In this document: piece after piece, positions 7,624 through 15,025 of the stretch | Layout of the letters: every line of letters starts with the position of its first letter | How positions within the stretch are numbered: the stretch's first letter is position 1 | Source of the DNA: Rhodocyclaceae bacterium | GTDB taxonomy: Bacteria > Pseudomonadota > Gammaproteobacteria > Burkholderiales > Rhodocyclaceae | Reading direction: 5' to 3' | NCBI GenBank assembly: GCA_013821865.1 | Contig: PNJM01000019.1 | Span: 1 to 16,920 of the forward strand | DNA length: 16,920 nucleotides | Program-made: the position numbers and the translations under genes | Notes under the pieces: model-generated | What the model was told of the DNA's origin: nothing | Database searches by the model: none | Seen by the model: only the letters and a program-made list of their open reading frames with translations

Positions 7624-8196
7624 TCACTCCGCGACAATGGCGCCAAGCCGCCGCATTTCGGCAATCGCCCTGTCGCCATCGCCGGCGGTCGCATCCACGG
7701 CGCGGACGGCGTCCGCCAGCAAGATCACGCCGTAGCCCAGCCTCAAGGCATCGCGCACGGTGTTGAGCACGCAGTAGTCCGTCGCCAGGCCGCCTACGAA
7801 AACACGCCTGACGCCGGATTTGCGCAGCAGGCCGTCCAGTTCGGTGCCCTCGAAGCCGGAGTAGACCTCCTTGTCCGGCGCGGTGGCCTTGGAAATGATC
7901 TGCGCCTCGCACGGCAGGTCGAGCAGCGCGGCGAAGCGCGCTCCGTCCGTTCCGGCCACGCAGTGCGGCGGCCACGGTCCGCCCTGCGCCTTGAACGAGC
8001 AGTGGCCGGCCGGATGCCAGTCGCGCGTGGCGATGATGGGCAGGCCCTGGCCGCGAAAGGCCGCGAGGTGGCCGTTCAATGCCGGCACCACCTCGTCGCC
8101 GCGCGGCACGGCCAGGCTGCCGCCCGGCAGGAAGTCGTATTGCACGTCGACGAGGATCAGCGCATCGCCGGCCTGCGGCCTGATCGCGGCCATCAC
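7624..8196 (-). CDS. pncA: Nicotinamidase (pyrazinamidase type)
   Basis: PncA hydrolyses nicotinamide to nicotinate and ammonia in the cytoplasm. The 190-residue protein has every expected active-site element of this isochorismatase-like family: catalytic Asp17 in VDVQYDF, Lys103 in ISKATAPD and Cys142 in ATDYCV, with metal ligands Asp59 and His61 (RDWHPAGH) and His78 (PPHCV). The cis-peptide segment before the Cys (VGGLATD) is also present. Its ATG overlaps the stop of the Lon-like protease gene by four bases (ATGA), so translation is probably coupled to the protease. The product feeds directly into PncB encoded just downstream. Confidence 0.97.
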   Translation of the reverse strand: MMAAIRPQAGDALILVDVQYDFLPGGSLAVPRGDEVVPALNGHLAAFRGQGLPIIATRDWHPAGHCSFKAQGGPWPPHCVAGTDGARFAALLDLPCEAQIISKATAPDKEVYSGFEGTELDGLLRKSGVRRVFVGGLATDYCVLNTVRDALRLGYGVILLADAVRAVDATAGDGDRAIAEMRRLGAIVAE

Positions 8197-10616
8197 TCCT
8201 TGTCCTTCCTACCGGAGCGGCGCTTGCCGGACGAGGCAAAGGCCTGCCGCACCGCCGACATCTCGGCCAGTTGCGCCGCGACCAGGTAGTTGAGCGTGCC
8301 CTCCGGCACCATGCCCTGTTCGTCCGGCACACCGGCCGGCACGCCGGTAAGCAGTTCGATCGCCTCGTCGACCTCGGCCACCGCATGGATGCGGAACTTG
8401 CCTTCCGTGCAGGCGGCAACCACGTCTTCGCGCAGCATGAGGTGCTTCACGTTCGATTCGGGAATCAGCACGCCCTGCTCGCCGGTGAGGCCGCGCGACT
8501 TGCAGATGTCGAAGAAACCCTCGATCTTCTCATTCACGCCGCCGATGGCCTGCACGCGGCCGTACTGGTTCACCGAGCCCGTCATGGCCAGCGATTGCTT
8601 GATCGGCACGCCGGACAGTGCCGACATGAGGGCGCACAGTTCGGCGAGCGAGGCGCTGTCGCCTTCCACCGGCCCGTAGGACTGCTCGAACACCAGGCTG
8701 GCGTTGAGGGACAGCGGCATGTGGCGCGAATAGCGGGAAGCCAGGAAGGAGGAAAGAATCATCACCCCCTTGGAGTGGATCGCCCCGCCCAGCTCCGACT
8801 CGCGCTCGATGTCGATGACGTCGCCCTCGCCGATGCGCGCCGTCGCGGTGATGCGCACCGGATGCGCGAACACGAAATCACCCAGGTCAAACACCGCCAG
8901 GCCGTTCACCTGGCCGACGTGGGTTCCATCGACGGAAATGAGCAGGTTGTCGCGCAGGATCTGTTCATGCAGCCTCTGGCGCAGGCGATCGGCTCGGCGG
9001 ATCTGCGCCTTGAGCGCCGCCTCGACGTCCTCGCGCGCCACGATCTGCCGCCCCGCGTTTCCGGCGCAATGGTCGGCTTCCTGCATGAGGTCGGCGATGA
9101 GGCGGCGGCTGGCCGTCAGCTTCTCAGAATCGCCGGCCAGGCGCGCCCCCTGCTCGATGACCCGCGCCACGGCGCCGCGGTCGAACGGCCGCAAGCCGCT
9201 GCCGCGGCCGAGCGTGGCGATGAATTCCGCGTAGAGCCGCGTGCTGGCGTCATCCCGCTTGATATCGTTCTCGAAGTCGGCGGCGACCTTGAAAAGCTCG
9301 TCGAACTCCGGGTCGTATTCCTTCAGCAGATAGTAGTGCAGCGGTTCGCCCACCAGCACCACCTTCACCGCCAGCGGCATCGGCTCCGGCTCCATCGGCA
9401 GCGTGCTGACCAGGCCGAAGACCTGGCCGAGCGATTCGATGCGCACGACACCCGAGCGCAGTGCACGCTTGAGGCCCTCCCAGGCATAAGGCTGGGTCAA
9501 CGCCTTGACGGCGTCGAGGACAAGATAGCCGCCGTTGGCGCGGTGCAGCGCCCCCGCCTTGATGAAGGTGAAATTGGTCACCAGCATGCCCATGTGGGCA
9601 ACGTGGTCGACGCGGCCGACGAGATTCGGGTAGATCGGGTTGTCCTCGAACACCACGGGCGCGACCTTGTCCGCGTCGTGATCCACCAGCAGGTTCACCT
9701 GGTAGCGGGTGAGGGAGATGCTGCCGCTCACCACGACGCCGCTCATGTCGCCTTCCGACTTCGGCTGCTCGCGCAACTCCTCGCCGATCTCGACGACGTC
9801 GCGCATCACCTGGTCGAAGAATTCCAGGACGTTGAGCAGATCGGTATAGCGCTCCTTCAGCTCCTCGATCAGGTGCCCGACAGCCAGGCGCAGGGTGTCG
9901 CGGCTCGCTTCCTTGATGCGCCCCTGCATATCGCGCCGCCAGCGCGGAAACTGGAGCATCAGCTTGTGCAGGCGCTCGCCGTATTCCTCGATCAGCTTGC
10001 CCAGGCGCTCCTTTTCCTCGTCGGACAGCTTCTCGAACTCATCGGGCCCCATCGTCTCCTCGCCCTTGATCGGGGCGAAAACGAAGCCGTGCGGGGTTCG
10101 CAGGAGCGCGATGCCCTTTTCGGCGGACTCCTGCCCCAGCCCGCGCAGGGAGCCTTCCTCCTTCTGCTTGAACTCCTCCTGGATGGCCTCGATGCGCGCG
10201 CGGTACTCGTCGCTCTCGAAGGCGGCGGTAATGGCCTTGGAGAGCTCTGCCACGAATTGCTGCATGTCCCGCTTCAGTAGCGCACCGCGGCCGGGGGGGA
10301 CGCGCAGCAGGCGCGGCATGTTAGGTTCGGAGAAGTTGTTGACGTAGCACCAGTCGCTCGGCGCCGGTTCACCCGCGGCCTTGGCTTCGAGCAGGCGGCG
10401 CACCGCCGAGTGGCGCCCGCTGCCCGGCTCGCCCAGGACGAAAAGATTGAAGCCGGGCCGCTTGATGTCGATGCCGAACTGCACGGCATCGGTCGCGCGC
10501 GACTGGCCGACGATCTCCGTCGCGCCGCTCAGGTCGGCAGTGGTCTCGAATTCAAGAAGCGACGGGGCGCAGCGCCGGTAGAGCGATTGCGGATCAAGGG
10601 GTTTGATTTCAGGCAT
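8193..10616 (-). CDS. Lon-like AAA family ATP-dependent protease (AAA_32/LonB-type, YcbZ-like)
   Basis: An 807-residue protein with the order of the proteobacterial Lon-like (AAA_32) family: N-terminal P-loop region, a long helical insertion (about 110-290, rich in E/K/R, coiled-coil-like), the second half of the AAA module with NGGYLVLDA near 361-369 as the Walker B region, a lid, and a Lon protease domain from about 560. The catalytic dyad is Ser654 (VEGDSAS) and Lys697 (GGVNEKIEG). The Walker A-like loop at 62-70 reads GEPGSGRHS, so Arg replaces the usual Lys. There is no Lon N-terminal substrate-binding domain, which separates it from housekeeping Lon. It likely degrades damaged or specific regulatory proteins in the cytoplasm. 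It is the first gene of an operon with pncA and pncB and has a good promoter but a weak ribosome-binding site. Confidence 0.93.
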   Translation of the reverse strand: MPEIKPLDPQSLYRRCAPSLLEFETTADLSGATEIVGQSRATDAVQFGIDIKRPGFNLFVLGEPGSGRHSAVRRLLEAKAAGEPAPSDWCYVNNFSEPNMPRLLRVPPGRGALLKRDMQQFVAELSKAITAAFESDEYRARIEAIQEEFKQKEEGSLRGLGQESAEKGIALLRTPHGFVFAPIKGEETMGPDEFEKLSDEEKERLGKLIEEYGERLHKLMLQFPRWRRDMQGRIKEASRDTLRLAVGHLIEELKERYTDLLNVLEFFDQVMRDVVEIGEELREQPKSEGDMSGVVVSGSISLTRYQVNLLVDHDADKVAPVVFEDNPIYPNLVGRVDHVAHMGMLVTNFTFIKAGALHRANGGYLVLDAVKALTQPYAWEGLKRALRSGVVRIESLGQVFGLVSTLPMEPEPMPLAVKVVLVGEPLHYYLLKEYDPEFDELFKVAADFENDIKRDDASTRLYAEFIATLGRGSGLRPFDRGAVARVIEQGARLAGDSEKLTASRRLIADLMQEADHCAGNAGRQIVAREDVEAALKAQIRRADRLRQRLHEQILRDNLLISVDGTHVGQVNGLAVFDLGDFVFAHPVRITATARIGEGDVIDIERESELGGAIHSKGVMILSSFLASRYSRHMPLSLNASLVFEQSYGPVEGDSASLAELCALMSALSGVPIKQSLAMTGSVNQYGRVQAIGGVNEKIEGFFDICKSRGLTGEQGVLIPESNVKHLMLREDVVAACTEGKFRIHAVAEVDEAIELLTGVPAGVPDEQGMVPEGTLNYLVAAQLAEMSAVRQAFASSGKRRSGRKDKE

Positions 10617-10650
10617 TCTGTTATCGAGTCACATTGTTTTTTGCCGGCTA

Positions 10651-10679
10651 ACTATAGCGCTCAAAAAATTGCGGCACAA
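10651..10679 (-). promoter_or_regulatory. Predicted sigma70-type promoter of the Lon-like protease/pncA/pncB operon
   Basis: On the minus strand TTGTGC (10679-10674) is followed, after exactly 17 bp, by TATAGT (10656-10651). This predicts a start near 10644 and a leader of about 28 nt before the ATG at 10616. It is the best-spaced -35/-10 pair I found for a core gene in the window. Confidence 0.65.
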
Positions 10680-10718
10680 GGATGCCGCGACAGGATGCCG
10701 CCATGGCCGCACCAAAAA

Positions 10719-10749
10719 AATGTCACCGATTAGTGTCTATACTGACATT
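10719..10749 (+). promoter_or_regulatory. Predicted sigmaS-like -10 element flanked by an inverted repeat
   Basis: TGTCTATACT at 10734-10743 matches the sigmaS extended -10 consensus TG-N(0-2)-CYATAMT completely, and no good -35 lies at the usual distance, which sigmaS tolerates. The element is bracketed by a perfect 7-bp inverted repeat, AATGTCA (10719-10725) and TGACATT (10743-10749), which could be an operator. The predicted start is near 10750, with a 36-nt leader containing GGAG at 10771-10774. Confidence 0.45.
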
Positions 10750-10785
10750 GAGGCGAAGAAACCAACGCACGGAGTAGCAGCGAAA

Positions 10786-11325
10786 ATGACGACGCCAACC
10801 GCCTATTTCGCCTATGCGCCCCAGGGCGCGGGGTTGATGTGCGCCGTGGTTTGCCTCGCCGAGGGAAACGATGTCTGCGGCTGGTGGATCGGCTCGGAAG
10901 GAGGCGAGTACCCTCCATCCTATTTCCTGCTCGATGGTTTTTATTCAGGCGACGAGCCGCGCTTCTACGCCACTTCAGGCGGCGACCTCTACGGCGGCTG
11001 GCGCTTGGACTACGGCAAGCCATGCCCGGAACTGCCCGAGCCGGTGGCGGTGCCCGACGCGCTCTGCCACCGCCTGGAGCATCTGCAATTCGCCTTCGCC
11101 CGGGAGTGGCTGTTCTTCGCCGACGACAAGGATGCGGAGACGGCGAACGAGATTGCCGCCTACGAAAAGCAGGGACTGCCGGTGCTGCCGGTCAACATCC
11201 AGCACCGCCGCCTGGGCAAGCTGAGCCAGCACGGACCGGTATGGACCTACGCCTCGCCCGGTCTCGACATGAACGTCATCGAGCACCTGCGACGGCACTG
11301 GCCGCTGGATTACCGGCTGGATTAG
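10786..11325 (+). CDS. Conserved-looking hypothetical protein, 179 residues
   Basis: I do not recognise a family. The open frame extends further upstream, but ATG 10786 is chosen because GGAG lies 12 nt before it and the promoter-like elements at 10719-10749 sit inside the longer reading. The protein is soluble, without a signal peptide or membrane helix. It begins with an aromatic, glycine-rich region (AYFAYAPQGAG, GWWIGSEGGEYPP, YGGWRLDYGKP) suggesting a beta-rich fold, has a mixed helical middle (LEHLQFAFAREWLFFADDKDAETANEIAAYEKQ), and ends with HLRRHWPLDYRLD. Codon use looks like that of its neighbours. It is divergent from the Lon-like protease gene and may share its regulatory region. 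The sigmaS-like promoter suggests stationary-phase expression, but nothing indicates a biochemical role. Confidence 0.75.
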   Translation: MTTPTAYFAYAPQGAGLMCAVVCLAEGNDVCGWWIGSEGGEYPPSYFLLDGFYSGDEPRFYATSGGDLYGGWRLDYGKPCPELPEPVAVPDALCHRLEHLQFAFAREWLFFADDKDAETANEIAAYEKQGLPVLPVNIQHRRLGKLSQHGPVWTYASPGLDMNVIEHLRRHWPLDYRLD

Positions 11326-11396
11326 CTTGTCCCGAGCAGTGGCGGCCACGGCTCCCTGCGCGCCGTTATGGCACATTCCAGATTTGACAAGTGCTT

Positions 11397-11438
11397 TTGA
11401 CTCCGGTCAACGATTTGCCCTGGGAAACGCCATAGCTT
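11397..11438 (+). promoter_or_regulatory. Predicted FNR/ANR-type box and -10 of the small acidic protein gene
   Basis: TTGACtccgGTCAA (11397-11410) is a perfectly symmetric variant of the FNR/ANR family site (TTGA[T/C]-N4-[A/G]TCAA). A weak -10, TAGCTT (11433-11438), starts exactly 22 bp after it, the spacing of class II FNR-activated promoters, giving a start near 11445 and a leader of about 49 nt. A further half-site TTGACA lies at 11384-11389. The -10 matches only the three most conserved positions, as expected for an activator-dependent promoter. Confidence 0.5.
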
Positions 11439-11493
11439 GGAAATTGGAAACAGGTTCATAATGCTGACAGGCATCGGAAGGAAGGAGTGAATC

Positions 11494-11775
11494 ATGCCCA
11501 AAAACATTCCCGTAACTCCACCCGATTACGATGCGACGCGCATCATCGAGCGGCCGGACGGCTTCTACTGGCAGGACGCCGACACCGGCGCGGAGTATGG
11601 CCCTTTCCCCACGCTGGTGGCGGCGGTGGATGACATGGGCTATAACGACGAATCCGACTACGAGCCGGGCGAAACCTTGCAGGAGGCCGAGGGAGAAATC
11701 GGCATCTCCGACTGGATCGACCCAGATACCGGCGCACCGGCCGAAGAGGGAACACCGCATATCGAGGATCACTGA
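11494..11775 (+). CDS. Small acidic hypothetical protein, 93 residues
   Basis: No function is recognised. A strong Shine-Dalgarno AAGGAG (11482-11487) sits 6 nt before the ATG, the clearest in the window, so the gene is very likely translated. The N-terminal half, with IIERPDGFYWQDADTGAEYGPFPTLVAAVDDM split over two short strands and a helix, resembles small conserved domains in which a 'DGFYW...GPF...A..DM' pattern recurs. The C-terminal half is strongly acidic and probably disordered (DESDYEPGETLQEAEGE, ending in IEDH). There is no signal peptide, membrane segment or cysteine. The gene is followed after 18 bp by the YbhB-like gene on the same strand, so they may form an operon controlled by the FNR/ANR-type site upstream. 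Confidence 0.8.
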   Translation: MPKNIPVTPPDYDATRIIERPDGFYWQDADTGAEYGPFPTLVAAVDDMGYNDESDYEPGETLQEAEGEIGISDWIDPDTGAPAEEGTPHIEDH

Positions 11776-11793
11776 ACGGCTGGAGCAGAAATA

Positions 11794-12270
11794 ATGGGCC
11801 TCGGTCTCGCTTCACCTGTTTTCACCCACCACGGCGCCATCCCTGCGCAATACACCTGCGACAGCGCGGATCGCTCCCCGCCCCTCGCCTGGTCTGGCAT
11901 CCCGCCTGGCACGAAAAGCCTCGTTCTGATTGTCGACGACCCCGATGCGCCCGACCCCGCCGCCCCCAGAATGACCTGGGTGCATTGGGTGCTCTACAAT
12001 ATCCCGCCTGATGCCGGCGGCCTGTCCGAGGCGGTGGCCCCCTCGGCCCTGCCGCCCGGCACGCTGGAAGGCGTCAACGACTGGAAGCGCACCGGTTACG
12101 GCGGCCCCTGCCCGCCCATCGGCAGGCACCGCTATTTCCACAAGCTGTATGCACTGGATGCCGTGCTGCCCGATCTCGGCAGGCCGACCAAGGCCCAGGT
12201 GGAAAAAGCGATGCAGGGCCATGTTCTGGCCCACGCCGAACTCGTCGGCACTTACCAGAAGCGCAAATGA
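11794..12270 (+). CDS. YbhB/YbcL family Raf kinase inhibitor-like protein (PEBP fold)
   Basis: The 158-residue protein belongs to the bacterial branch of the phosphatidylethanolamine-binding protein superfamily. The family signatures are visible: YTCDSADRSPPLAWSG near residues 20-34, the ligand-pocket motif VDDPDAP (47-53), TWVHWVLYNIP (61-71), and YGGPCPPIGRHRYFHKLYALD near 102-122, the last with the conserved GxHRY-type pocket. There is no signal peptide, so it should be cytoplasmic like E. coli YbhB. The cellular role of bacterial homologues is poorly defined; small-molecule or phosphate-group binding is the usual guess. GGAG at 11782-11785 supports the start. The gene lies 18 bp after the small acidic gene and 34 bp before the phosphodiesterase gene, consistent with a three-gene transcript. 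Confidence 0.93.
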   Translation: MGLGLASPVFTHHGAIPAQYTCDSADRSPPLAWSGIPPGTKSLVLIVDDPDAPDPAAPRMTWVHWVLYNIPPDAGGLSEAVAPSALPPGTLEGVNDWKRTGYGGPCPPIGRHRYFHKLYALDAVLPDLGRPTKAQVEKAMQGHVLAHAELVGTYQKRK

Positions 12271-12304
12271 GCCATCCCCTCCCCTCTTCCCGAGGAAGGC
12301 TGTG

Positions 12305-13528
12305 ATGGTGGTTCACTCAAGTAGCACGACGCAAACGGCCTGGGACGGCCCGGCGCCGACCGAACTGATGGTCCGGCCCGACTACCAGGGCGGCAGCATC
12401 GTCAACCTGATGCGCTCGGTTGCCGATGCCTGCGGTGCGGCGCCCTTGCCTTATGTACCGCTGCGCGGCCTCGACGGCACTACGCTCGCCGCGGCGCGCA
12501 ACATCGTCCTGCTGGTCATTGACGGCCTCGGTTTCAACCATCTGCGGAGAGCCGGCGCAGGCGGAGTCCTGCACGGCCGTCTGCACTCCCGCCTGACTTC
12601 GGTTTTTCCCTCGACCACGGCCAGCGCCGTCACGACTTTCCTCACCGGACTGGCGCCGCAGCAGCACGCGCTGACCGGCTGGCACATGTATTTTTCCGAG
12701 CTGGACAGCATTGCCGCCGTACTGCTCCTCACGCCGCGCGGCGAGGGGCAGTACGCCATGCCGCCCGGAGAATTGCCGCGCCGCCTGTTCGGCCATGCAT
12801 CGCTTTTCGAGCGCATCGCGCGCCGCGCCGTCATGATTTCGCCGAAATACATTGCCGGCTCGGAATTCAACACCTACTACGCAGGCCGCGCCGAAATCCG
12901 CGGCTACAAGGGATTCGCCGAAATGTTCGCCCAGATCGAGGCGGCCGCGCGCAAGCAGCAGGGGCCGGCTTACATCTATGCCTACTACCCGGAGCTCGAT
13001 TCGCTGTCGCACGTGCATGGCGTCGGCAGCCCCCAGGTTGCATCCCGCTTCGCCGCGCTGGACGAAGCCTGCGGCCGCTTCATCGACGCCATCCGCGGCA
13101 CGGATACGCTGCTGCTCGTCACAGCCGATCATGGCTTCATCGATTCGCCGCCCGAACGCCTGATCGAGCTGGATCGGCATCCGCAACTCGCAGAGATGCT
13201 CGTCCGGCCCCTGTGCGGCGAGCGTCGCATCGCTTACTGCTATGTGAAACCGGACAAGGCCGGGCAGTTCGAAGCGTACGTGCGCGAACACCTGTCCGAA
13301 TGTGCCGTGCTGCTCCGCGGCGAGGAACTGGTCAGGCAGGGCTGGTTCGGACCGGGCGCCCCCGATCCGCGCCTGGCCGGGCGCATCGGCAACTACGCTC
13401 TGATGATGAAGGCCGACTGGACGATCAAGGACTGGCTGCCGGACGAGAAGCGCCACGCACAGATTGGCGTGCATGGCGGCGCCAGCGCGGACGAGATGTT
13501 CGTCCCGCTTGTTGTCGTTCAAGCTTAG
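12305..13528 (+). CDS. Alkaline phosphatase superfamily protein (type I phosphodiesterase/nucleotide pyrophosphatase-like)
   Basis: From ATG 12305 the product has 407 residues; the open frame extends upstream across the YbhB-like gene but that part is out of character, and GAGGAAGG at 12292-12299 marks this start. The two-metal site of the superfamily is complete: Asp73 in LVIDGLG, the nucleophile region VFPSTTAS (Thr104/Thr105) followed by TTFLTGLAPQQHALTGW, Asp232 and His236 in YYPELDSLSH, Asp275/His276 in VTADHG, and His390 in VHGGAS. It is expected to hydrolyse a phosphomonoester or phosphodiester, but the substrate cannot be read from sequence. No signal peptide is evident, which is unusual for secreted phosphatases and points to a cytoplasmic enzyme. 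It ends in a 4-bp overlap with the convergent DUF1614 gene. Confidence 0.92.
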   Translation: MVVHSSSTTQTAWDGPAPTELMVRPDYQGGSIVNLMRSVADACGAAPLPYVPLRGLDGTTLAAARNIVLLVIDGLGFNHLRRAGAGGVLHGRLHSRLTSVFPSTTASAVTTFLTGLAPQQHALTGWHMYFSELDSIAAVLLLTPRGEGQYAMPPGELPRRLFGHASLFERIARRAVMISPKYIAGSEFNTYYAGRAEIRGYKGFAEMFAQIEAAARKQQGPAYIYAYYPELDSLSHVHGVGSPQVASRFAALDEACGRFIDAIRGTDTLLLVTADHGFIDSPPERLIELDRHPQLAEMLVRPLCGERRIAYCYVKPDKAGQFEAYVREHLSECAVLLRGEELVRQGWFGPGAPDPRLAGRIGNYALMMKADWTIKDWLPDEKRHAQIGVHGGASADEMFVPLVVVQA

Positions 13529-14181
13529 CTCAGCAGGACGGCAACAATCCCGGTGATAAAAATGCCGTCGAAGGTACCGGCACCGCCAATCGACGCCACC
13601 GGCTCGCCGAGCATCCCGATATCCTTCAGGCGCAGGATGTCGGCGCCGATCAGCACACCCAGCGTGCCGCCGATATAGGCCAGCGCCGGCGCACGATCCG
13701 GGTCGAGCATGGCCGCGACGAAGGCTGCCGTGAACGGCGCGATGAGCATCGGCATGACGATGCCGATGCGCGGCATGGAATAGCTGGTCGCGTAGGAAAT
13801 TGCCGCCACCGCCGCCACCGCGGCGACGACATGCGTGAGGCCGGGCTGGCTGTGCAGGAACAGGTAGCTGGAAAAGGCGAGCGGCACGATGCAGCCGCCG
13901 ACATTCACGGCGATGATGGTCTTGCCGGGAATCACGGCGCGCCGCATCGGGAACAGGCGCGGCATGTCGCGCAGCAGCTTTTCCTGCGCCTCGGCGTCGG
14001 ACTTCACCGTAAACAGCGGCAGGTTGATGAGGCTGCCGAACAGCGTGACGATCAGCAGCAGCGCGGCCGAATCCGGCGACAGGCCGAGCTTGTCGAAGGC
14101 GATCTGGAGGATGCCGAGCTGGACGAACGTGACCAGAAAGGCAATCACGGAGACAAGAAGCAGCAATCGGATCGGCGACAA
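13525..14181 (-). CDS. DUF1614 family integral membrane protein
   Basis: The 218-residue protein is mostly hydrophobic, with about six to seven membrane segments. The first spans residues 5-27, with the DUF1614 hallmark VQLGILQIAFDKLGLSP; the rest carry the conserved GSLINLPLF, VNVGGCIVPLAFSSYLF, GTLGVLIGADILRL and SIGGAGTFDGIFI blocks. Function is unknown in this family; the last block, GGAGTFDGIF, is its most characteristic feature. The start is a TTG at 14181 preceded by GAAGGGA about 9 nt upstream; a GTG ten codons further in would cut into the first helix and is less likely. The stop (TAA) overlaps the convergent phosphodiesterase stop (TAG) in the four bases TTAG. It is divergent from nfi. 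Confidence 0.9.
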   Translation of the reverse strand: MSPIRLLLLVSVIAFLVTFVQLGILQIAFDKLGLSPDSAALLLIVTLFGSLINLPLFTVKSDAEAQEKLLRDMPRLFPMRRAVIPGKTIIAVNVGGCIVPLAFSSYLFLHSQPGLTHVVAAVAAVAAISYATSYSMPRIGIVMPMLIAPFTAAFVAAMLDPDRAPALAYIGGTLGVLIGADILRLKDIGMLGEPVASIGGAGTFDGIFITGIVAVLLS

Positions 14182-14263
14182 GAAGGATCCCTTCAGACGG
14201 CATCAATGAGCCCGGGAGGCTCCATGATGCGCCCCCCGCCCAATTCGAGCGATTGTAATTCAC

Positions 14264-14923
14264 ATGAAGATACTGAAACTTCACTCCTGGGATCTCGCGC
14301 CGAAGGAAGCGATGGCCATGCAGGCGCGGCTTGCCGCCGGCATCGTGCGCGAGGACGAAATCGGCGAAGTGGCGCGCGTCGCCGGCGTCGATGTCGGCTT
14401 CGAGGACGGGGGACGCACCACGCGCGCGGCGGTGGCGGTACTGAACTTTCCCGGCCTGGAACTGGCGGAATCCGCCATCGTGCGGTCGCCGACCCGCTTC
14501 CCTTACGTGCCGGGCCTGCTCTCCTTCCGCGAAGCCCCCGCCGTGCTGGACGCGCTGCAACGCTTGAAGGCGGCGCCCGATCTCATCCTGTGCGACGGCC
14601 AGGGCATCGCCCACCCGCGCCGGCTCGGCATCGCCAGCCACATCGGCCTGCTCGCGAACATTCCGGCCATCGGCGTGGCCAAGACGCGGCTGATCGGCAA
14701 GCACGAAGAAGTCCCGAATGAACGCGGCGCCTGGGTGCCACTCACGGATCGCGGGGAGACGATCGGCGCAGTGCTGCGCACCAGGAAGGACGTGAAACCC
14801 CTCTACATCTCCATCGGCCATCGCGTCAGCCTGGAGAGCGCCCTCCGCTGGGTGATGGCCTGCCTCACCCGCTACCGCCTGCCGGAGACGACGCGCTGGG
14901 CGCACCGGCTGGCGTCCGGGTGA
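14264..14923 (+). CDS. nfi: Endonuclease V (deoxyinosine 3' endonuclease)
   Basis: EndoV cuts the second phosphodiester bond 3' to deoxyinosine and related deaminated bases, starting alternative excision repair. The 219-residue protein has normal length. Its catalytic residues line up with those of E. coli EndoV: Asp43 in AGVDVGF, Glu90 in the wedge/active-site motif [11 protein letters not shown], Asp111 in [12 protein letters not shown], His117, and Lys140 in [10 protein letters not shown]. The PYVP tyrosine wedge (Tyr81) is present. No Shine-Dalgarno is visible before the ATG. The gene is divergent from the DUF1614 gene and is followed by srkA on the same strand after a 102-bp gap that holds a candidate srkA promoter, so the two are probably transcribed separately as well as by any read-through. 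Confidence 0.97.
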   Translation: MKILKLHSWDLAPKEAMAMQARLAAGIVREDEIGEVARVAGVDVGFEDGGRTTRAAVAVLNFPGLELAESAIVRSPTRFPYVPGLLSFREAPAVLDALQRLKAAPDLILCDGQGIAHPRRLGIASHIGLLANIPAIGVAKTRLIGKHEEVPNERGAWVPLTDRGETIGAVLRTRKDVKPLYISIGHRVSLESALRWVMACLTRYRLPETTRWAHRLASG

Positions 14924-14988
14924 GCCCGACGGGTCCGGACAAGGTGTGCGGGGTACTCGGCCATCGCAGGTTAGGGTTGTCGGATCGG

Positions 14989-15018
14989 CTGAAAGAATGG
15001 CGCGGCGCCCCGTACAAT
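14989..15018 (+). promoter_or_regulatory. Predicted srkA promoter, possibly giving a leaderless message
   Basis: CTGAAA (14989-14994) and TACAAT (15013-15018) are separated by 18 bp. The predicted start, 7 nt after the -10, is at 15025, one base before the ATG at 15026, and no Shine-Dalgarno sequence lies between. The upstream ATG at 15017 overlaps the -10 itself and therefore is unlikely to be used if this promoter is real. Confidence 0.45.
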
Positions 15019-15025
15019 GGCGCCC

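Noticed and set aside
11461..11490. A 9-codon upstream open frame (MLTGIGRKE) ending just before the small acidic protein gene
   Set aside because: It has no Shine-Dalgarno of its own, its last codons are simply the ribosome-binding site of the next gene, and a frame this short is expected by chance.
14251..14263. TGTAAT as a -10 giving a leaderless nfi message
   Set aside because: The predicted start would fall two bases inside the ATG, and no -35 is present at 16-18 bp.
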